Below are positions 57,852-64,000 of a DNA stretch of 64,000 nt, one piece after another; positions within the stretch are counted from its first letter, which is position 1; each line of letters opens with the position of its first letter. A model generated the notes under the pieces. The model was not told the origin of the DNA and made no database searches. It was given only the letters and a program-made list of their open reading frames with translations. The translations under genes were made by a program, and so were the position numbers. Source of the DNA: Bacteroidota bacterium (GTDB lineage Bacteria > Bacteroidota > Bacteroidia > Flavobacteriales > Weeksellaceae); assembly GCA_023394415.1 (NCBI GenBank), contig JAEXAR010000040.1, positions 83,153-147,152 on the forward strand, written 5' to 3'.

Positions 57852-58580
57852 TTAAGAATTCCAGATTTCCCAAGCTTTTTCAGCCTGTTGTTCAAGCATA
57901 AAATATCCGTTTACGCATTTTGCACCATTTTCTGCAGCTCGTTTTATAAATTCTGTATAATCTGGGTTGTAAATTAAATCAATAATTAAATGCTTGTCTG
58001 ATAATGCTTTGAATGGGAAATGGAGGCAATTTTCAACATCCGGAAAAGTACCTACAGGCGTACATTGAACAATAATCTGATGTGCGGAAACCATTTCTTC
58101 CGGAAGATTTTCAAAATTAATTTCTGATTTTCTTGAAACCGTGTTGTAGGGGATTTCTTTCTGCTTCAAAACGTATTTCACAGCTTTTGCTGCGCCGCCA
58201 TCTCCAAGGATTAGTGCTTTTTTGTGATAGTCTTTTTTGTGAAGATTTAAAGTTTTCTCGAAACCGTAAGTGTCGGTGTTAAATCCCTTTGTTGTTCCGT
58301 TTCTAATTAGTACCGTGTTCACGGCACCAATTTCTTTGGCTTCATCGCTCAACTCATCGAGATAAGGTATGATTTGCTCCTTGTAAGGAATAGTTACGTT
58401 GAAACCCTGAAGGTTTTTTTCTTTAAGGATCTCTGAAATTTCGGTGATGTCGTTTAAATCAAAAACTTCATAAGAATAGTTTTTGAGGAACAATTTTCTA
58501 AACTTTTCGGTAAAATATTTTTTTGAAAAAGAATAGGCGATATTTCTGCCAGCCAAACCAAATTTTTTCACGTTTTCCAT
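57852..58580 (-). CDS. aroE: Shikimate dehydrogenase
   Basis: 242 residues from the ATG at 58580 (MENVKKFGLAGRNIAYSFSK). A longer frame to 58625 begins inside the terminator of the preceding gene and is rejected. Substrate motifs: SYSFSKKYF-type loop (here AYSFSKKYF), NVTIPYKEQIIPYLD with the catalytic Lys, and GFNTDTYGF with the catalytic Asp. NADP loop: LILGDGGAAKAVKYVL. It catalyses the fourth step of the shikimate pathway. Slightly shorter than E. coli AroE (272), as in related flavobacteria. Confidence 0.92.
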   Translation of the reverse strand: MENVKKFGLAGRNIAYSFSKKYFTEKFRKLFLKNYSYEVFDLNDITEISEILKEKNLQGFNVTIPYKEQIIPYLDELSDEAKEIGAVNTVLIRNGTTKGFNTDTYGFEKTLNLHKKDYHKKALILGDGGAAKAVKYVLKQKEIPYNTVSRKSEINFENLPEEMVSAHQIIVQCTPVGTFPDVENCLHFPFKALSDKHLIIDLIYNPDYTEFIKRAAENGAKCVNGYFMLEQQAEKAWEIWNS

Positions 58581-58585
58581 AGTAT

Positions 58586-58593
58586 CAAAGGTA
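58586..58593 (-). promoter_or_regulatory. -7 box of aroE, leaderless start
   Basis: Minus-strand TACCTTTG, an exact TAnnTTTG, ends 5 nt before the ATG at 58580. It directly follows the T-run of the terminator of the nuclease gene, so the terminator and the promoter share bases. Confidence 0.6.
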
Positions 58594-58627
58594 CAAAAAA
58601 TGACCGAAGATTTTTCTTCGGTCATTT
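58592..58627 (-). terminator. Terminator after the nuclease gene
   Basis: A perfect 13-bp stem (58598-58610 with 58615-58627), TTTT loop on the plus strand, followed on the minus strand by TTTTTTG. It lies 20 nt after the stop of the T9SS nuclease gene and forms the upstream part of the aroE promoter. Confidence 0.93.
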
Positions 58628-58646
58628 GATGATTATTATGAATTGT

Positions 58647-60650
58647 TTAATCTACAATAAATTTCACTGATTTGTTTTCAGCCTTAAGGATGTAAACGCC
58701 TTTTGGCAAATTCTTCAATAGTACTTTATTTGAAGTTTTAGAAACGTTTTCGGCTGTTTGTACAATTTGCCCGTTCATACTGTAAATTTCTACTTTACCT
58801 TTTGCTTCCAATCCGTAGATATTGATTTCAGCATTTTTCACAGGGTTTGGAGAGATTCTTAAACTATTTTTGTTTGTTTTGGCTTCATTAGTACCCATTG
58901 TTGCATAACAAGTCCAAGATAAATCATCAAATCCAACTCTTGTAGTAGTACCGGCTTTATCTAACGTTATAACAACATCTCCGGATACATTAATATTTGA
59001 AACTGTGGTTGTAATTGCAGCACCACCAGCAGCATTATAAGGAATTGTACCCTTATCAATACCATTTATTTTGAGAGTAACATTTCCTGCACTGCCTGAA
59101 GAGTAGAATTGTTTTGTTGTAACTGTTAAACTTCCAATTCCACCACTAATTTTGGATGAGGATAACGTTCCGTTCCTTACCACAATTGCTCTTCCGTTTA
59201 TAGATTCATCAGTTCTAGAATCTGTCGCCGTCCAGTTGACACTATTGGATGTCCAACTGTTTGAAGTGTAAGAGCTTGATGCTGCCGGAATATTTGTAAA
59301 AGTTTCTGTTCCACAAGTCGTAGAAGCTGCGCTTGTTATTCCTTGTACAGTTTGGCTTTGAGTTCTATTGTTTGCAGCATCTTTTGCTACAACATAAAAA
59401 TTATAAGTTGTAGATGCTGATAATCCTGTTATGTTTGCCGATGCACTTGTAACTGTTGTATATAATACACCATCGACATACACATCGTATCCAATAACTG
59501 CAACATTGTCAGTAGATTCCGTCCAGCTTAATGCTATGGATGATGAAGTTACGGTTCCAACAGTAAGATTAGTTGGAATGGATGGTGCTTGCGTATCGCT
59601 TGACACATCGGTTGTGGCTTGCACCGTATTACTTTGAGCAGAAATATTATTGGCAGCATCTTTAGCTTTTACATAAAAGTTATAAGTTGTAGAAGCTAAA
59701 AGTCCGGTGATTGTCGCTGTAGTTCCTGTAACAGTAGTTTTCAATACACCATCTACATAAATTTCATATCCTGTAACAGCAACATTATCTGTTGAGGCTG
59801 TCCAACTTAAAGAAACGGTAGATTCCGATTTTCCTGTTACCGCAAGATTTGTAGGTGTTGTTGGAGCTTCTGTATCAGAGGAGAAATTTCCTGGCCATTT
59901 ATTTTCTGCAGTTGGTCCTCCCCAAATTACGGTTGCTAAATAAGGATTATCTATAAATGGATTTCTGTTGCCTTGTACGCTGTAAACATAATTATTTCTT
60001 TGTACTTCAAAATTTGAAACTGGATCCTCAATATTCCATTTGATGAAAATATCCGGCATATCTGGAGAATATGTTGTAGGTCCTAATCCAACATTAGTGG
60101 CTTGTGCACGCGTATTATATCTTACATACATATACATCATCATTCTTGCAACATCACCTCTCCATTCGTTACCCGGAAACCAGCCTCCACCTGTTTTTAG
60201 AGCAGTAGCACCAGAACCGTCAGCAAAAAGCAAACTTCCTCTGTCACTATTCATGGTAATATCTGAAGGTCGTAAATGATGAGCATCTGCACCTGGTCCT
60301 GTATATTGTAGATTTGGTGTTCCTAAAGATCTTGGATAAGTGTGTTCTTTGTTCCAAGAGCCTGAAGATATTCTGCTCCTTTGGTATTTATCATTGGCAG
60401 TACTGCTCCCGTAAAGTAGTAATATATTACCGGGAACATCAGGGTCTGCATCACTTATTTTAAGAACATTATTGGTTTCGGTTCCGTAAGTAATCTCATA
60501 AGTGTGGGTGTTGGTTATAAGAGTAGCCAACTGATCCTTCATTGCGTTGCCTGTCTTTGAAAAATCTAAACCATTATAATATGCAGGTGCTGACTGTCCA
60601 AATATATAGGAAGAAATGATAATTAATAAAAATGTAAATTTTGTTTTCAT
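58647..60650 (-). CDS. T9SS-secreted endonuclease I with two fibronectin type III domains
   Basis: 667 residues. Signal peptide MKTKFTFLLIIISSYIFGQ. The EndA/NucM-like nuclease domain is at residues 20-245, with the catalytic motif SWNKEHTYPRSLG and DAHHLRPSDITMNSDRG. Two tandem fibronectin III domains follow (about 265-440), each with LSWT(A/E)STDNVAV and TTYNFYV. A beta-sandwich of about 110 residues is next, then a type A T9SS sorting domain (SLRISPNPVKNAEINIYG, VEIYSMNGQIV, LPKGVYIL). The enzyme should cut extracellular DNA. Its ATG overlaps the preceding gene by 4 nt. Confidence 0.93.
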   Translation of the reverse strand: MKTKFTFLLIIISSYIFGQSAPAYYNGLDFSKTGNAMKDQLATLITNTHTYEITYGTETNNVLKISDADPDVPGNILLLYGSSTANDKYQRSRISSGSWNKEHTYPRSLGTPNLQYTGPGADAHHLRPSDITMNSDRGSLLFADGSGATALKTGGGWFPGNEWRGDVARMMMYMYVRYNTRAQATNVGLGPTTYSPDMPDIFIKWNIEDPVSNFEVQRNNYVYSVQGNRNPFIDNPYLATVIWGGPTAENKWPGNFSSDTEAPTTPTNLAVTGKSESTVSLSWTASTDNVAVTGYEIYVDGVLKTTVTGTTATITGLLASTTYNFYVKAKDAANNISAQSNTVQATTDVSSDTQAPSIPTNLTVGTVTSSSIALSWTESTDNVAVIGYDVYVDGVLYTTVTSASANITGLSASTTYNFYVVAKDAANNRTQSQTVQGITSAASTTCGTETFTNIPAASSSYTSNSWTSNSVNWTATDSRTDESINGRAIVVRNGTLSSSKISGGIGSLTVTTKQFYSSGSAGNVTLKINGIDKGTIPYNAAGGAAITTTVSNINVSGDVVITLDKAGTTTRVGFDDLSWTCYATMGTNEAKTNKNSLRISPNPVKNAEINIYGLEAKGKVEIYSMNGQIVQTAENVSKTSNKVLLKNLPKGVYILKAENKSVKFIVD

Positions 60651-61204
60651 AATTTGAAAAGATTGTTTGTTGTTCCTAATAAATTTTTATTAGTGTAAAT
60701 TAAAAGGTGTTGGTTTATCTGGTATACTTTAGCTTTGTTTTTAAATTCAATATATATATTGCCGTTTATAGGATATAGTGTTGCTTCCTCCTCAAAATCG
60801 CTTTCGTTTTTTATTAATACTTCAATTGAGTTTTCACTATCAAAATTTAATTCTTGCGTGAAATCAATTTGATTTAAAGGGATTGAAATCACTTTTCTAT
60901 ATAAGCCGGGATGGTTGTTCCCTACACCTACAAATATTCTGTTTTCATTTTTATCTATAGAAATAATATAATAAGGTCCTTTTCTGTTTCCCAAATTCAA
61001 ACCTTTTCTCTGTCCAATTTTAAAATTTTCAATTCCAGAATGTCCGCCAACTAAAATACCGTCAAAAAGATCGTATTCCGGAAACGTTGATTGCCAAATC
61101 AACTCACTTTTTTTATTAGGAAAAGCGGGTTTTTCTTTATTATAAATTTCAGCATCCGCCAATATTTCAACTATTTGACCTTTAGTGCCTAATACTGAAT
61201 TCAT
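60647..61204 (-). CDS. Stand-alone MnmA C-terminal-domain protein
   Basis: 185 residues that match only the central and C-terminal part of the tRNA 2-thiouridylase MnmA: DGILVGGHSGIENFKIGQRKGL (the conserved H-x-G-x-x-x-x-T-I-G-Q-R-K-G-L region), ISIDKNENRIFVG and a beta-barrel ending VYQINQHLLIYTN. The N-terminal PP-loop ATPase domain and its catalytic Cys are missing, and there is no room upstream for it, so it cannot thiolate tRNA alone. Its stop overlaps the ATG of the secreted nuclease gene (60647-60650). I cannot say whether it binds RNA, or is a decaying duplicate. Confidence 0.72.
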   Translation of the reverse strand: MNSVLGTKGQIVEILADAEIYNKEKPAFPNKKSELIWQSTFPEYDLFDGILVGGHSGIENFKIGQRKGLNLGNRKGPYYIISIDKNENRIFVGVGNNHPGLYRKVISIPLNQIDFTQELNFDSENSIEVLIKNESDFEEEATLYPINGNIYIEFKNKAKVYQINQHLLIYTNKNLLGTTNNLFKL

Positions 61205-61221
61205 TCCTAAAAATTAGGACA

Positions 61222-61252
61222 CAAAATTACGATGAAAATTGGATTATAGAAA
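61222..61252 (-). promoter_or_regulatory. Promoter of the MnmA-C / nuclease unit
   Basis: Minus-strand TTTC (61249-61252), 19-nt spacer and TAATTTTG (61222-61229), exact -7 box. It lies 17 nt upstream of the ATG at 61204, so the two genes are expected on one mRNA. Confidence 0.65.
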
Positions 61253-61255
61253 GAA

Positions 61256-62461
61256 TTATTTTGTTAAAATGTAATCTTTATTGATTTTAGAAAAAAACCA
61301 CGATACTGAAAGTCCGAAAAGTAAAGCTACAGCAGTAACAATCAGGTAATTAAGCGTTGTAATTTTTACAGGAAAAGGCAACTCCATTCCGGCCTTGAAC
61401 AAATCTGTCTTCATTTGGAAATAGCACATGATTGTACCAATAATCAATCCGGAAATAATGCCAAAAATAACAATTAAAACACCTGTATAGAAATACGTGT
61501 TTCTTAATTTGTTTAATGATAATCCCAAAGAAATTAATGATTTTGCCTGTTCTTTTTTATCAAGCTGAAGGATAATAATGGCACCAGCCAAATTAAAAGT
61601 CGTAATGAAAATAACCAGAGCAAAAATGAGGTAAATCATTAGCTTTTCGGTGTTAATCATCTTCCAAAAGGCAGCATTTTCTTCGGCTTTGGTCTTTATA
61701 GTATAATCTTTCCCAAGTTTTGCAGCCAGTTTATCTTTTACATCATCTGCATCATCTGCATTCTTCAGTTTGATAACAATTTTATATGCAGCGTTTTTTG
61801 GTAGGTTGAGAAGCTCCTGCCCAAGCTCCAAAGGACCTATCACATAATTATTGAGCTGGTCATTTCCCGGAAAAACACCGGTTACATAAATTTCACGCTT
61901 TGTAAAGATGTCGTCTTCTGTATTAATAATTCCTGTTCCTGGTTTTGGCATATACAGAAGTGCAGATGAGCTGTTTTCACCCACAGGAATTTGTAATCGA
62001 TTATCTAAACTATTTTCCAGAATAACTTCATTACTGTATTGAAAATCAGGATATTTGCCAAAGAAAATAGTTTTATCAATGGGATTAACGTAGGTGTATG
62101 CAGAGTCTACAGCTCGTAAATAAGCAATTTCTCCGGTTACACCGTTATTAACATATACTTTTTCTTCTATAACTTTGGCTGAATGAAGAATTTCAGGCTG
62201 TTGTTTTAGGATTTTAGTAACAGAATTAGGGTTTTTCAGCTTTTTTTCTATCTTACCAGAGATGGTTAAATCTGCATGAAGATTAGCAATCATTTCTTTG
62301 TTCAAGTCTTCAAGACCTGAAAACACCGAAACAATAATGAACATCGATGCTACAGCCGTCATCATAGCAAAAGCGGCTAACCACGTGATGAAAGTAACAG
62401 CAGTGCTGCCTTTCTTGGCTATAAGGTATCTTTTCGCAATGTAAAAAGCTGGATTTGCCAC
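61256..62461 (-). CDS. FtsX/LolC-like ABC permease
   Basis: 401 residues. N-terminal helix (MANPAFYIAKRYLIAKKGSTAVTFITWLA) typical of LolC/LolE, an external MacB-like domain (about residues 45-270) and three C-terminal membrane helices (LIYLIFALVIFITTFNLAGAIIIL, TYFYTGVLIVIFGIISGLII, NYLIVTAVALLFGLSVSWFF). The domain order fits lipoprotein-release or lipid/peptide ABC systems. No ATPase gene is next to it. It begins 6 nt after rbfA and is co-transcribed with it. Confidence 0.85.
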   Translation of the reverse strand: MANPAFYIAKRYLIAKKGSTAVTFITWLAAFAMMTAVASMFIIVSVFSGLEDLNKEMIANLHADLTISGKIEKKLKNPNSVTKILKQQPEILHSAKVIEEKVYVNNGVTGEIAYLRAVDSAYTYVNPIDKTIFFGKYPDFQYSNEVILENSLDNRLQIPVGENSSSALLYMPKPGTGIINTEDDIFTKREIYVTGVFPGNDQLNNYVIGPLELGQELLNLPKNAAYKIVIKLKNADDADDVKDKLAAKLGKDYTIKTKAEENAAFWKMINTEKLMIYLIFALVIFITTFNLAGAIIILQLDKKEQAKSLISLGLSLNKLRNTYFYTGVLIVIFGIISGLIIGTIMCYFQMKTDLFKAGMELPFPVKITTLNYLIVTAVALLFGLSVSWFFSKINKDYILTK

Positions 62462-62467
62462 AGAATT

Positions 62468-62830
62468 TTATAAAATGGGATTGTCGCCTTGTCCTTTCAG
62501 TTCACGTTCAATTCTTTCTACATCATCCAAGGTAGTATCGAGGTAGAAATTAAGTTCTGGGATAACACGTACCTGCTTTCCCATTTTCTGACCAATAAAA
62601 TTGCGGTACTGCGATTTATTTTCCTCAATTTCCTTCATAATTGGTTTGCGGAATTCCTGTGGGAAAATGCTTAAATATATCTTTGCAATGCCTAAATCTG
62701 CCGTAACTTTTACATCCGAAACACTTACCAAAAAACTTTGTTTACTTTCGGCAGACTGCTTACGGAAAAGTTCAGCGAAATCTTCCTGTATAATTTGGGC
62801 TACTTTTCTTTGTCTGTTGCTTTCGTTCAT
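62468..62830 (-). CDS. rbfA: Ribosome-binding factor A
   Basis: 120 residues, type II KH-like fold. Motifs MNESNRQRKVAQIIQEDFAELF (start), FLVSVSDVKVTADLGIAKIYLSIFP and LNFYLDTTLDDVERIERE are typical. RbfA helps mature 30S subunits and is important at low temperature. The ATG is only 4 nt after a perfect -7 box, so a leaderless transcript is predicted. Start agrees with family length. Confidence 0.95.
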   Translation of the reverse strand: MNESNRQRKVAQIIQEDFAELFRKQSAESKQSFLVSVSDVKVTADLGIAKIYLSIFPQEFRKPIMKEIEENKSQYRNFIGQKMGKQVRVIPELNFYLDTTLDDVERIERELKGQGDNPIL

Positions 62831-62851
62831 ACGGCAAATTTAGTATTTTTG
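62821..62851 (+). promoter_or_regulatory. Promoter towards mce
   Basis: TTTC (62821-62824), 19-nt spacer, then TATTTTTG (62844-62851), exact -7 box. It directs plus-strand transcription towards mce, 99 nt downstream, and overlaps the first codons of rbfA on the other strand. Confidence 0.55.
62835..62842 (-). promoter_or_regulatory. -7 box of rbfA, leaderless start
   Basis: Minus-strand TAAATTTG, an exact TAnnTTTG, ending 4 nt before the ATG at 62830. It lies 1 nt from the oppositely directed -7 box of the mce promoter, so the two promoters are nearly superposed. Confidence 0.55.
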
Positions 62852-62950
62852 TTTGAGATATGCAGGATGCAAATTGGTGGTTAATGGATGTCTTATGCAG
62901 CCTGTTTTTACTCATTCTGAATTCTGTGAAATCAATATTATTTATCATTT

Positions 62951-63349
62951 ATGAGAATTGAACATCTTGGCATTGCCGTAAAATCATTGGGAATATCTGA
63001 TGATTTATTTTCAAAATTATTAGGGAAACCAAATTATAAACAGGAATCTGTTGAACGAGAAGGTGTTACTACTTCATTTTATCAAACCGGAGAAAGTAAA
63101 ATAGAACTTTTGGAAGCAACCAATCCCGAAAGTCCTATCGCAAAATTTATAGAAAAAAAAGGTGAAGGCATTCATCATATCGCTTTTGGCGTAGATGATA
63201 TTCGTTTTGAAGTAGAAAGATTGAAAAAAGAAGGTTTTGTTTTCCTCTCTGAAGAACCAAAGGATGGTGCTGATAATAAACTCGTTGTCTTTCTACATCC
63301 TAAATCTACAAACGGTGTTTTGGTAGAACTTTGCCAAGAAAAACCTTAA
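62951..63349 (+). CDS. mce: Methylmalonyl-CoA epimerase
   Basis: 132 residues, vicinal-oxygen-chelate fold, interconverts (R)- and (S)-methylmalonyl-CoA. Motifs MRIEHLGIAVKSLG (first metal His) and GIHHIAFGVDDI (second His and the catalytic region), ESKIELLEAT and NGVLVELCQEK with metal Glu residues. A short protein of normal length. With a mutase elsewhere it links propionate to succinyl-CoA; the sucD gene of this window handles the product in the TCA cycle. Confidence 0.93.
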   Translation: MRIEHLGIAVKSLGISDDLFSKLLGKPNYKQESVEREGVTTSFYQTGESKIELLEATNPESPIAKFIEKKGEGIHHIAFGVDDIRFEVERLKKEGFVFLSEEPKDGADNKLVVFLHPKSTNGVLVELCQEKP

Positions 63350-63354
63350 AATCT

Positions 63355-63384
63355 TTTGAAATTCTGTAAAAAAGTTTATTTTTG
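63355..63384 (+). promoter_or_regulatory. Promoter of the tRNA gene
   Basis: TTTG (63355-63358), 18-nt spacer, TATTTTTG (63377-63384): exact matches to both -33 and -7 consensus boxes. The box ends 29 nt before the tRNA 5' end. The best promoter in the window. Confidence 0.85.
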
Positions 63385-63413
63385 CAGTCCAATAAAAGAA
63401 CGCAAGTTCTTCA

Positions 63414-63487
63414 GGTCCTATAGCTCAGTTGGTTAGAGCACCTGACTCATAATCAGGTGGTCCTTGGTTCGAGCCCAAGTGGGACCA
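63414..63487 (+). tRNA. trnI: tRNA with CAT anticodon, probably tRNA-Ile2 (lysidine type)
   Basis: 74 nt, full cloverleaf: acceptor 7 bp (GGTCCTA/TGGGACC), D arm, anticodon stem CCTGA/TCAGG with loop CTCATAA, and T loop TTCGAGC. Discriminator A; the 3' CCA is not encoded. CAT could mean elongator Met, but C4-G69 and C5-G68 in the acceptor stem are those recognised by TilS in E. coli tRNA-Ile2, and the loop neighbourhood GACTCATAATC is the same as in E. coli ileX. Ile2 reading AUA is therefore preferred. Confidence 0.9.
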
Positions 63488-63498
63488 CAATGTAAATC

Positions 63499-63540
63499 AG
63501 TCGTTTGCAATATAATTTGTGAACGGCTTTTTTTGTTTTT
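63499..63540 (+). terminator. Terminator of the tRNA gene
   Basis: A 12-bp stem including three G-U pairs (63499-63510 with 63517-63528), loop TATAAT, then a T-rich run to 63540. It lies 11 nt downstream of the tRNA and 32 nt before the convergent regulator gene end. Confidence 0.75.
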
Positions 63541-63572
63541 AGGGAAACTTCTGTTTAGTGAATTTCAAAAAG

Positions 63573-64000
63573 CTATAAATCAACCTCACTTCTGATGCGG
63601 CTTAGCGTTTCCTGCGAAATACCGAGGTATGTAGCAATCATTCCCAACGGTGCACGCAGGATCATGTTCGGGTTTTCTTCCATCAGTTGGGCATATTTTT
63701 CCTTTGCCGTCATATACTGCAAGGAATTGATGCGCCTTTCCATATTCGTCATCAGAAGTCCCAAAACACGGCGGCTGAAATTGGCTATGGTGAGCGAAGT
63801 TTCGCAGAGCTCTTCCATTTTCGAGTAACGGAAAAAGACAATCTCACTGTCTTCAATAGCTTCAATGGAATGCCGCGCCGGAATTTTCTCAAAAATGGTG
63901 TCTTTATTGGCGAGAATGCTGTTTTCGGGGTAAAAATTGGTGGTGATGTCTTTTCCTTTTTCAAAATAAAACGAGCGCAGAAGCCCTTTTTCTACAAAAT
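63573..64000 (-). CDS. Crp/Fnr-family transcription regulator, 3' part
   Basis: The frame is open to the end of the window, so the N-terminus lies beyond 64000; the internal ATG at 63818 is not the start. Residues seen include part of the cyclic-nucleotide-binding-like beta barrel (SFYFEKGKDITTNFYPENS), the dimer helix (TIANFSRRVLGLLMTNMERR) and a C-terminal helix-turn-helix (LGMIATYLGISQETLSRIRSE). The effector cannot be read. Base composition is higher in GC than the preceding genes. About 141 residues are visible. Confidence 0.9.
   Translation of the reverse strand, partial: FVEKGLLRSFYFEKGKDITTNFYPENSILANKDTIFEKIPARHSIEAIEDSEIVFFRYSKMEELCETSLTIANFSRRVLGLLMTNMERRINSLQYMTAKEKYAQLMEENPNMILRAPLGMIATYLGISQETLSRIRSEVDL

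Overview
The window reads as chromosomal DNA of a flavobacterium of the Chryseobacterium type (Bacteroidota, Weeksellaceae). The evidence is low GC, two proteins with C-terminal type IX secretion (T9SS) sorting tails, a short NuoG, DUF5606 and DUF4846 proteins, an OPRT-ODC fusion, and repeated Bacteroidota-type promoters (-33 TTTG, -7 TAnnTTTG). It is mostly core housekeeping DNA. I see no phage, insertion sequence, CRISPR array or defence island.

Layout. Bases 1-3033 (+): end of lpxA, efp, an lpxD-like gene and sucD, then an outer-membrane barrel gene broken by a one-base frameshift. 3796-14959 (-): a NatAB-type ABC pair, a lipoprotein, dusB, a sortilin-like Asp-box propeller protein, a LolA-like protein and a 1077-residue outer-membrane protein. 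15096-26637: envelope and metabolic genes on both strands, including a T9SS lamin-tail protein, a peptidase-like/barrel fusion, YceI, a FrnE-like oxidoreductase, an AEC carrier, a four-helix-bundle gene, pyrE-pyrF and a serine hydrolase. 26762-29250 (+): ruvX, def, a DUF5606 gene and mazG. 29346-36621 (-): a complete efflux operon (TetR, TolC, lipoprotein HlyD, two ABC ATPases, two ABC-2 permeases). 37324-51153 (-): nuoA to nuoN, complex I. 51274-62830: an acyltransferase-like gene, zinc peptidase, YigZ, ribD, a DUF349 protein, aroE, a secreted T9SS nuclease translationally coupled to a stand-alone MnmA C-terminal domain, a FtsX/LolC-like permease and rbfA. 62951-64000: mce, a tRNA with CAT anticodon, and the 3' part of a Crp/Fnr regulator.

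The least explained feature is not a protein. Most longer spacers carry short palindromic or iterated words: GAAACTTGAAAC types, ATCTGTGTAAATCTGTG, CACAGAG/CTCTGTG, CCCTTCGACAGG, GCGAGCGAAGCGAGCG and a GC-rich element of about 150 bp. Nearly every spacer of the nuo operon has a different one. A second theme is that dusB, ruvX, aroE and rbfA start only 4-6 nt after a perfect -7 box, which predicts leaderless mRNAs. Other points of note are the missing M1 zinc ligands in the barrel-fused peptidase-like protein, the isolated MnmA C-terminal domain, and the four-helix-bundle gene framed by iterated spacer words.
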